From: Pseudomonadota bacterium | Lineage (GTDB): Bacteria > Pseudomonadota > Alphaproteobacteria > Sphingomonadales > Sphingomonadaceae | Direction of reading: 5' to 3' | Length of the DNA stretch: 8,232 bases | Assembly (NCBI GenBank): GCA_023427285.1 | Contig: JAEZBH010000049.1 | Span: 1 to 8,232 of the forward strand | Part shown: piece by piece, positions 1 through 4,662 of the stretch | Position numbering within the stretch: position 1 is the stretch's first letter | Layout of the letters: every line of letters starts with the position of its first letter | Made by a program: the position numbers and the translations under genes | Notes under the pieces: model-generated | What the model was told of the DNA's origin: nothing | What the model saw: only the letters and a program-made list of their open reading frames with translations | Database searches by the model: none

Positions 1-779
1 GCATGGAGCGGGATTACGACTACGCCTCGGCCCGTCACCGCTCTGACCTGAGATCGCCGGAGGAGGTGGGCCGCCGCGCGGGCGAGCGCACGGTGCGCCG
101 CATCAACCCGATCAAGCTGGCGTCCGAGACCATGCCGGTGGTGTTCGATCCGCGCATCGCCTCCGGGCTGATCGGTCACCTCATCGGGGCGATCACCGGC
201 TCGTCCATCGCCCGCAAGTCCAGCTTCCTTCTGGATGCTCGCGGCAAGCCCGTGTTCGCGCCCGGCGTTACCATCCGCGAAGAACCGCTGCGCTTGCGCG
301 GTCTGCGCTCCCGTCCGATGGACGGCGAGGGCCTGCCGACCCGCACGCTCGACATCGTGTCGGACGGCGTGCTCACCACATGGCTGATGGACTCGGCCTC
401 GGCCCGCCAGCTTGGCGAGCAGCCGACCGGCCATGCCTCGCGCGGCATCTCCGGGCCGCCGGGCACCAGCGTCGGCAATCTCATGCTGATGCCGGGGACA
501 AGCTCCCGCGAGGACATGCTGCGCGACATCAAGCGCGGCATTTACGTGGTCGAGCTGATTGGCATGGGCGTCAACGGCATCACCGGCGATTACAGCCGGG
601 GCGCTGCGGGTTTCCTCATCGAGAACGGCGAGATCACCACGCCCGTCTCTGAAATCACTATCGCCAGCAACCTCAAGGACATGTTCGCCAGCCTCGTGCC
701 GGCCAGCGACCTTGAACTGCGGTACGGCATCGATGCGCCCACGGTCTTGCTCCCGCGCATGACCGTGGCCGGGAACTGA
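1..779 (+). CDS. pmbA: PmbA/TldE, TldD/PmbA family metalloprotease component (5' truncated by window)
   Basis: C-terminal 258 or so residues of a protein normally about 450 long; the frame is open to the left edge, so the ATG at 3 is an internal codon. The family hallmark MGVNGITGDYSRGAAG lies near residues 188-203 of the visible part, followed by IENGE and the SEITIASNLKDMF segment typical of PmbA. TldD carries the zinc-binding HExxxH motif and PmbA does not; none is seen here, but the relevant region would be mostly outside the window. PmbA (TldE) pairs with TldD to form a cytoplasmic protease that degrades unfolded peptides; it is known for microcin B17 maturation and for CcdA turnover. 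It ends in TGA, 23 bp before the phosphatase gene, so the two are probably cotranscribed. Family assignment is firm; PmbA over TldD rests on overall sequence character. Confidence 0.93.
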   Translation, partial: MERDYDYASARHRSDLRSPEEVGRRAGERTVRRINPIKLASETMPVVFDPRIASGLIGHLIGAITGSSIARKSSFLLDARGKPVFAPGVTIREEPLRLRGLRSRPMDGEGLPTRTLDIVSDGVLTTWLMDSASARQLGEQPTGHASRGISGPPGTSVGNLMLMPGTSSREDMLRDIKRGIYVVELIGMGVNGITGDYSRGAAGFLIENGEITTPVSEITIASNLKDMFASLVPASDLELRYGIDAPTVLLPRMTVAGN

Positions 780-802
780 GCCTTAAAAAGAAAGTCCACA
801 GC

Positions 803-1654
803 GTGCCAACCCTCTCCCCCCTCCAAACCGACGCCGACCTGGTTCAGGACTTCCAGTTGATCAGGACGGTGGCAAGAGAGGCGGGAGAGTTGGCGCGGCG
901 CTACTTCTACAAGACCTACGAGACGTGGGATAAGTCTCCCGGCAATCCGGTGAGCGAGGCCGACTTGGCTGTTGATACGCTCATCAAGGAGCGGCTGCGC
1001 ACGGCGCGCCCCCACTACGGCTGGCTGTCGGAAGAGACGGCGGATGCGCCCACCCGGCTCGATTGCCGCCGGGTGTGGGTGGTTGACCCCATCGATGGCA
1101 CCAAGGCGTTCGTGGCGCGGGAAGACGGCTTTGCGGTTTCCATCGCGCTGGTGGAGGACGGCAGACCGATTCTCGCCTGTCTTTACGCCCCCTTGCGCAA
1201 CCAGTTCTTCAGCGCGGCGCGCGATGAGGGCGCAACTCTGAACGGCGAGCAGATCGCGGTTGCCGGCTCCGACAAGCTGACCAACTGCCGGATGCTGGCG
1301 GACAAGGCGCTGTTCCTGGCAGACTTCTGGCCCAACCCGTGGCCGCCGATGCGGCTGGACAAGCCCAACTCCATTGCCCTGCGGATCGCGCTTGTGGCGG
1401 CGGGGCAGGCCGATGCCGCCGTTGCCCTGCGCCCCAAGTGCGAGTGGGATCTGGCCGCTGCCCTCCTGGTGCTGCAAGAAGCAGGCGGCGTCTGCACGGA
1501 TCACCTGGGCGAGCACCCGCGCTTCAACCGGCCTGATCCGGTCTATCCAGCCGTCGTTGCCGCCAGTGCGGAGCTCTATCCGCAGGTGTTGGCCCGCGTC
1601 GCGGCAGGCGTTGCCTCATGGCAGGTGCGCACGGGGCAAAAGACCATTCCCTGA
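803..1654 (+). CDS. Inositol monophosphatase superfamily phosphatase (CysQ-like or IMPase)
   Basis: A 283-residue cytoplasmic Mg2+-dependent phosphatase, the usual length for this superfamily. The metal-binding signatures are all present: SEET at 76-79 (Glu ligands), DPIDGT at 95-100, and EWDLAAALLVLQEAGG at 214-229 carrying the second conserved Asp (D216). An upstream DKSPGNPVSEAD segment (43-54) matches the lid/substrate strand. Members dephosphorylate inositol phosphates or 3'-phosphoadenosine 5'-phosphate (CysQ); the sequence alone does not settle which. I chose the GTG at 803 because it is the first start after pmbA in this frame and gives a complete N-terminal helix; its ribosome binding site is weak (purine run AAAAAGAAAG at 786-795). 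In many alphaproteobacteria this gene follows pmbA and precedes a DUF4170 gene; here a structured non-coding stretch follows instead. Confidence 0.9.
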   Translation: MPTLSPLQTDADLVQDFQLIRTVAREAGELARRYFYKTYETWDKSPGNPVSEADLAVDTLIKERLRTARPHYGWLSEETADAPTRLDCRRVWVVDPIDGTKAFVAREDGFAVSIALVEDGRPILACLYAPLRNQFFSAARDEGATLNGEQIAVAGSDKLTNCRMLADKALFLADFWPNPWPPMRLDKPNSIALRIALVAAGQADAAVALRPKCEWDLAAALLVLQEAGGVCTDHLGEHPRFNRPDPVYPAVVAASAELYPQVLARVAAGVASWQVRTGQKTIP

Positions 1655-1789
1655 TTTAATTCCTTGAAATTGCTGTATTTTTATTGAGTTCGACTTTGAT
1701 CTGGCGACAAAATGAAATCGCCGGAGCGGCTGGGCCACTCCGGCGATTGGCGGGATTTCTCCCGTCTCATCCAGAAGGGGAGTGTGGAT

Positions 1790-1864
1790 ATGGACATCCT
1801 CATCCTTCTGGCCCTGATGGTACGCCGGATCGCAATCTCCATCAAGATCCGGCTTACCCTTTAA
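1790..1864 (+). CDS. Putative 24-residue hydrophobic/basic small peptide
   Basis: The ATG at 1790 follows a strong Shine-Dalgarno run, AGAAGGGGAG (1773-1782), with a 7-nt spacer. The peptide starts MDILILLALM, continues with Val, two Arg, then alternates Ile/Leu with Arg/Lys and ends LTL before TAA. It is thus a hydrophobic N-terminal half and an amphipathic basic C-terminal half. The frame is also open upstream to an ATG at 1712 (50 residues), but that start lacks a ribosome binding site and sits at the edge of the first hairpin. The size, hydrophobicity and hairpins resemble type I toxin mRNAs or a branched-chain leader peptide. No amino-acid biosynthesis gene follows, which argues against a leader. 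I do not recognise the peptide; it could be a chance ORF. Confidence 0.35.
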   Translation: MDILILLALMVRRIAISIKIRLTL

Positions 1865-1895
1865 GACTCTAGGGTAACCTATAGTCTAGGGCCGG

Positions 1896-1922
1896 GCCCG
1901 GAGAGTTCAAGGCTCTCCGGGC
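1896..1922 (+). terminator. GC-rich hairpin without a clear U-tract
   Basis: A perfect 10-bp stem GCCCGGAGAG/CTCTCCGGGC with loop TTCAAGG, 31 bp after the small ORF. It could end the phosphatase or small-peptide transcript, but only AGGGCTTTG follows on the plus strand and no T-run is present on either side, so an efficient intrinsic terminator is not assured. Confidence 0.35.
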
Positions 1923-2144
1923 AGGGCTTTGCAAAGGGGAAAACCGATAGGGAAACCGGGTGTCTGTCAGGCGAAGCGGGGAGGGGCCGTGCGGGCTGTC
2001 TCCCCGCTCGGGCGGAACGCAAGAACCGTTCGCAGCGTCCGGCAGCGTCCCACATGCTCTGAAACGAGGATTGTCCGAACTGGAGGGCGGGGGCTTTGCT
2101 TGAAAGGCTCCGCCCTCCGCACCTGTCAGTTCAGATGCCCGCCT
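1923..2144. other. Gene-free interval with two further large hairpins
   Basis: No ORF with coding character other than antisense shadows of rlmB. It holds a 9-bp stem AGCGGGGAG/CTCCCCGCT (1975-2008, 16-nt loop) and a 9-bp stem GGAGGGCGG/CCGCCCTCC (2082-2118, 19-nt loop). The latter lies just beyond the rlmB stop and could end that minus-strand transcript, though it lacks a T-run. The 9-mer GGGCTTTGC occurs twice (1924-1932, 2091-2099). I looked for RNase P, SRP and tmRNA signatures and found none. Confidence 0.4.
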
Positions 2145-2978
2145 TCAGACCCGTGCCGCTGCGGCGTAGAGGGCGATGGCGGCGGCGTTGGAGACGTTGA
2201 GGCTCTCAACGCGGCCGCTGATGGGGAGCTTTGCCAGTTCGTCGCAATGCTCAACCACGTTCGGGCGCATGCCTTCGCCTTCCGCGCCCAGCACGAGGCA
2301 GGGGCGGCAGTCGCCCAAAACGGCGCTCAGCGATCGCTCGGCGCGGCCATCCATGCCGATGCGCCAGAAACCGGCTTCCGCAATATCATCGAGCGCTCGG
2401 GCCAGGTTCACCACCCGCACCCACGGCACCAGCTCAAGGCAGCCGGAGGCGGATTTGGCGAGCGCGCCGGTCTCGGGCGGGGCGTGGCGATCCTGCGTGA
2501 CGACGGCGCGGGCATCGAACGCCGCGGCGGAGCGGAGAATCGCGCCGATGTTGTGCGGGTCGGTTACCTGATCGAGCACGAGAATCGGGCGCTTGTCGGC
2601 GGGGTCGATGTTCTGGAGAATATCGAACAGCGCCGGGCCTTCGAGCGGATGCGCTTCCAAGACGAGTCCTTGAGTCGGCGCGCCTTCCGGAACGAGTTTC
2701 TTCAGCTCCAGCGATTCCAGCACGCGAATCTCAAGCTTGGGCTGGGGCGGAAGTTCAGCCAGCGCTTCGCGGGTCGCATAGAGCCGCACCAGGCGGCGTT
2801 CGGGGTTCGCAAGCGCCGCCAGAACCGGGTGGCGGCCATAAATCCGCACAAATCCGGGCCGGTTCGGGCCTCGCGGCGTGGGGTTGGAACGACCGGAGGC
2901 GCTGCGGTCAGAGTTTTGGGAGCGGCCGCTCTGGCCGCCCCGATCGGGGGAATGTCGTTTTTGTTGTCTCATGCGCAT
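2145..2978 (-). CDS. rlmB: 23S rRNA (guanosine-2'-O-)-methyltransferase RlmB, TrmH/SpoU family
   Basis: A 277-residue SAM-dependent SPOUT methyltransferase expected to methylate the 2'-O of G2251 (E. coli numbering) in the 23S rRNA P-loop. Residues 1-42 are a basic, Ser/Gly/Arg/Pro-rich tail. Residues 43-110 (starting IYGRHPVLAALANPERRL) are the RNA-binding domain. Residues 130-277 are the knotted catalytic domain with motif 1 DPHNIGAILRSAAAF (140-154, N143 and R149), motif 2 LGAEGEGM (230-237) and motif 3 ISGRVESLNVSNAAAIALY (253-271, E258 and N261). The start at 2978 is preceded by GAGACGG with a 6-nt spacer; a second ATG lies at 2972. The same frame runs open to 3173, but that extension is the antisense of tRNA-Tyr and is not real. 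E. coli RlmB is about 243 residues, so the tail accounts for the excess. It is divergent from tRNA-Tyr. Confidence 0.93.
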   Translation of the reverse strand: MRMRQQKRHSPDRGGQSGRSQNSDRSASGRSNPTPRGPNRPGFVRIYGRHPVLAALANPERRLVRLYATREALAELPPQPKLEIRVLESLELKKLVPEGAPTQGLVLEAHPLEGPALFDILQNIDPADKRPILVLDQVTDPHNIGAILRSAAAFDARAVVTQDRHAPPETGALAKSASGCLELVPWVRVVNLARALDDIAEAGFWRIGMDGRAERSLSAVLGDCRPCLVLGAEGEGMRPNVVEHCDELAKLPISGRVESLNVSNAAAIALYAAAARV

Positions 2979-2996
2979 TATTTGCCGTCTCAGGCG

Positions 2997-3025
2997 TTGA
3001 CATGAAAGCCCAAATCGCTCATTTA
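2997..3025 (+). promoter_or_regulatory. Sigma-70 type promoter for tRNA-Tyr
   Basis: A perfect -35 TTGACA (2997-3002) followed after 17 bp by CATTTA (3020-3025), placing the start near 3032, about 26 bp before the tRNA. The -10 is a weak match, but a consensus -35 right before a tRNA is persuasive. It lies within the rlmB upstream region. Confidence 0.6.
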
Positions 3026-3057
3026 CCCGCCACGCCAACACGGCATGACGTTGCGTT

Positions 3058-3143
3058 GGAGGAGTGGCCGAGCGGTCAATGGCAGCAGACTGTAAATCTG
3101 CCGACTTATGTCTACGTTGGTTCGAATCCAACCTCCTCCACCA
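3058..3143 (+). tRNA. tRNA-Tyr (anticodon GTA)
   Basis: An 86-nt class II tRNA with encoded CCA. The acceptor stem is GGAGGAG (3058-3064) with CTCCTCC (3133-3139), discriminator A3140, then CCA 3141-3143. The anticodon stem GCAGA/TCTGC (3085-3089, 3097-3101) encloses loop CTGTAAA with anticodon GTA at 3092-3094. A long variable arm fills about 3102-3115, as expected for bacterial tRNA-Tyr. The T arm is GTTGG/CCAAC around TTCGAAT. It is divergent from rlmB. No intrinsic terminator is visible after it. Confidence 0.98.
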
Positions 3144-3282
3144 CCGCCTCTCTGGCGATACTCTCCCAAACATCGATCATTAGAAACGCTTGAGCACCGG
3201 GGTCTCATCCGCTGCGCCGAAGCCTGCGTTTCGCTTGTATTTTCTAGAGTTTTCCAACCGTGACGCTTCCCCAATGAAAAGG

Positions 3283-3307
3283 GGAACGGTGGGCAGGAAG
3301 GCGCGTT
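3283..3307 (+). promoter_or_regulatory. EcfG-type general stress response promoter
   Basis: GGAAC (3283-3287), 16-bp spacer, CGTT (3304-3307): an exact match to the alphaproteobacterial general stress response consensus GGAAC-N16/17-CGTT read by the EcfG/RpoE2 sigma factors. The predicted start, near 3313-3316, leaves a leader of about 70 nt to the WGxxGxxG gene at 3382. An imperfect dyad (3281-3292 with 3314-3324) overlaps the site. Confidence 0.65.
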
Positions 3308-3381
3308 TGCTCTCCACGTTCCCCAGTCTGGTCATTTTCAAAACAGGCTGGGTTGTTCTCCAAGCGAACGGGAGAGTTGAC

Positions 3382-3849
3382 ATGATGCTGAAGCATTCAG
3401 TCACGACCGCCCTTGCTGCGGTGTTGCTGTCCGGTATGGCTGGCGGCGCTCTGGCCGAAGGCACCAAGTCCGGTTCCACAACGACGACGACCACGTCGGG
3501 CTCCAGCCCGACCTCCGCGACGACGGATACCGGCGGGACCATGGGATCCGGCAGCTCCACCACAACGGGAACCCACATGGGGGCGACCGGCACGGCGCCT
3601 GGCACAGCCTCGACGACCGGCACGTCGGTTGACGGGATGACCTCAACCCGCACGGCAGACAGCCGCACCGCCGGTCAGACGAGCATGACAACGGAAACCG
3701 CGGCTCCAACCGCTGCCTCGCGGGATAGCGGAGGCATGGATCTGGGGTGGATCGGCTTGATTGGCCTTGCCGGCCTTCTTGGTCTGCGTGGCCGTCATGA
3801 CGAGCATATTCGCACCGACAACATGGGTCGGCCAACGCCAACCCGCTGA
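3382..3849 (+). CDS. Exported Thr/Ser-rich protein with WGxxGxxG-type C-terminal segment
   Basis: A 155-residue secreted or envelope protein. Residues 1-25 are a classical signal peptide (K4, H5, hydrophobic core, cleavage after ALA). Residues 26-118 are low-complexity Thr/Ser/Gly/Ala with almost no hydrophobic residues, a likely flexible spacer. Residues 119-138 are a hydrophobic Gly/Leu/Ile helix, GWIGLIGLAGLLGL, followed by RGR. This is the WGxxGxxG C-terminal domain, whose Trp-Gly helix plus basic cluster resembles bacterial sorting signals such as PEP-CTERM; its processing enzyme is not known to me. The last 17 residues continue past the basic cluster, longer than a typical sorting tail. 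The ATG at 3382 is chosen because GGAG (3371-3374) lies 7 nt upstream and the signal peptide starts there; the open frame further up to 3190 has no coding logic. An EcfG-type promoter precedes it, suggesting stress induction. Confidence 0.85.
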   Translation: MMLKHSVTTALAAVLLSGMAGGALAEGTKSGSTTTTTTSGSSPTSATTDTGGTMGSGSSTTTGTHMGATGTAPGTASTTGTSVDGMTSTRTADSRTAGQTSMTTETAAPTAASRDSGGMDLGWIGLIGLAGLLGLRGRHDEHIRTDNMGRPTPTR

Positions 3850-3860
3850 TGCGGGTGCAA

Positions 3861-3888
3861 CCGCGCGTGCATGGCCGCGCGTGCATGG
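3861..3888 (+). repeat. Two tandem copies of a 14-bp unit
   Basis: CCGCGCGTGCATGG occurs twice head to tail (3861-3874, 3875-3888), followed by a partial CCG. It sits between the WGxxGxxG stop codon and the start of the putative lipoprotein gene. It creates extra ATG and GTG triplets near that start, so it looks like a recent slippage duplication in a leader. Confidence 0.8.
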
Positions 3889-3898
3889 CCGGGTGGGC

Positions 3899-4486
3899 AT
3901 GACTGGGCGGGCTGGCTGTCGGCGAGTGCCGTGGCTGGCCCTCCTCGTTGTTTGCGCCGCCCCTCTCCTTGTTTGCGTCGGGTGTGTCGATCGCGCAGAT
4001 CAGCCCGCACAGGTCCTGACAATGCACGGGTTAGGGCCCGTCCATGTCGGCATGTCTGCCGACCAGGCGGCGCAGGCGCTCGGCACTCCCTTGCGCGCCC
4101 CGGCACTGGATGATTCGCCTGGCTGCTGGATGACCCGCCGTGCGGACGGGCAAGACCCCGACATCGGCTATATGATCGTGTACGGGCAGGTCCGGCGGAT
4201 CGACCTGCTGCCCCCTGCCGTCTCTCCAACAGCCGTCTCTCCGGCAAATGTGCGCACGAGGGCAGGCATCGGCATTGGCTCCACGGAACAGCTGCTCTGG
4301 CAAACCTATGGCGCAAGTCTGAAGGTTGCGCCGCACGCCTACACCGGCGCGGATGGGGGTCGCACCTTCACGCTCGCGCCTTCCGGCGGGCGATCCGGCA
4401 TCCTCTTTGAAACCTTCAACGGTCAGGTCACGCTGATCCGAACCGGACTGCGGCCGGAACTTGGCTATGTGGAGGGATGCTCATGA
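3899..4486 (+). CDS. Putative lipoprotein with two BamE/SmpA-like half repeats, conserved hypothetical
   Basis: A 195-residue protein of unknown function. R4-R9 and the hydrophobic core 11-28 form a signal peptide. The segment VCVGC (25-29) could be a lipobox with Cys29 as the lipidated residue, though Cys at -3 is not ideal. The mature part has two similar blocks: GLGPVHVGMSADQAAQALG (44-62) and RAGIGIGSTEQLLWQTYG (121-138). Each has the G-x-G-x-[ST] helix pattern seen in BamE-like folds. C76 and C194 could form a disulfide. A 15-bp DNA duplication (GCCGTCTCTCC at 4217 and 4232) doubles an AVSP segment at 107-115. The frame is open upstream to 3761, overlapping the previous gene. I chose ATG 3899 because it gives a proper signal peptide 50 bp after that gene; its ribosome binding site (GGGTGGG) is weak. 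It may share the upstream stress promoter. Confidence 0.78.
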   Translation: MTGRAGCRRVPWLALLVVCAAPLLVCVGCVDRADQPAQVLTMHGLGPVHVGMSADQAAQALGTPLRAPALDDSPGCWMTRRADGQDPDIGYMIVYGQVRRIDLLPPAVSPTAVSPANVRTRAGIGIGSTEQLLWQTYGASLKVAPHAYTGADGGRTFTLAPSGGRSGILFETFNGQVTLIRTGLRPELGYVEGCS

Positions 4487-4510
4487 AGCCGGGCAGGTGT
4501 CGGAAAATTA

Positions 4511-4526
4511 TACAAATTCCATTGTA
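4511..4526. promoter_or_regulatory. Dyad TACAA-N6-TTGTA, candidate upstream activator site
   Basis: A perfect 5-bp inverted repeat (4511-4515 and 4522-4526) in an AT-rich tract, centred about 86 bp before the predicted start of the sigma-54 promoter. That distance suits an enhancer-binding protein. The arms are short and the tract is AT-rich, so chance is possible. Confidence 0.35.
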
Positions 4527-4577
4527 CGGGATGTTGGTTAATATTTGAACTATATGAATTAATTAGAGAAAACATGT

Positions 4578-4594
4578 TTGGCACGTATTCTGCA
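4578..4594 (+). promoter_or_regulatory. Sigma-54 (RpoN) promoter
   Basis: TTGGCACGTATTCTGCA carries the -24 element TTGGCACG in full and a -12 element CTGCA, with GG (4580-4581) and GC (4592-4593) exactly 10 bp apart as RpoN requires. The start would be near 4604-4605, giving a leader of about 58 nt to the PEP-CTERM gene. The site lies in an AT-rich gap (4500-4620) that contrasts with the GC-rich genes around it. Confidence 0.72.
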
Positions 4595-4662
4595 TATATT
4601 CCGGCAACGACATAATGATCAGGAATTTCGGCTCAACGCCGTCGTTCGCAGGGAATTTGAAA

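Larger units (their letters stand above)
1716..1922 (+). other. Cluster of four inverted repeats around a small hydrophobic ORF; possible structured RNA
   Basis: Four stem-loops follow one another. (a) 1716-1748: perfect 11-bp stem AATCGCCGGAG/CTCCGGCGATT with an 11-nt loop. (b) 1824-1853: 8-bp stem GCCGGATC/GATCCGGC, inside the small ORF. (c) 1864-1887: 10-bp stem with one mismatch closing a GTAA (GNRA-type) tetraloop, starting at the last base of the stop codon. (d) 1896-1922: perfect 10-bp stem GCCCGGAGAG/CTCTCCGGGC with a 7-nt loop. The direct repeat TCTAGGG (1868-1874, 1885-1891) overlaps hairpin c. A weak promoter-like pair, TTGAGT (1684) and CAAAAT (1708) with an 18-bp spacer, would start RNA at about the first stem. 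This density suggests a folded transcript, but no known RNA family was recognised. Confidence 0.45.

Noticed and set aside
590..1516. 308-codon minus-strand ORF under pmbA and the phosphatase gene
   Set aside because: Shadow of two clear plus-strand genes with intact family motifs; no recognisable domain.
1655..1790. suhB-type regulatory RNA next to a suhB-like phosphatase
   Set aside because: The alphaproteobacterial suhB/mmgR RNA has a conserved pyrimidine motif (CUUCCUCC) that is absent here, and the hairpins lie downstream rather than upstream of the gene.
2014..2039. GGAAC-N17-CGTC, near match to the EcfG consensus
   Set aside because: The -10 differs from CGTT and the only thing downstream on that strand is antisense rlmB.
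1925..2120. RNase P RNA, SRP RNA, tmRNA or cobalamin riboswitch in the structured gap
   Set aside because: Partial resemblance only (GAGGATTGTCCG, TAGGGAAACCGGGTG); the universally conserved cores of these RNAs are missing.
1929..3005. Long plus-strand ORF of 358 codons
   Set aside because: It is antisense to rlmB over most of its length and has no signal, motif or ribosome binding site; rlmB carries all SPOUT motifs.
3190..3381. 64-codon upstream extension of the WGxxGxxG gene
   Set aside because: The signal peptide and ribosome binding site place the start at 3382; the extension spans the predicted promoter.
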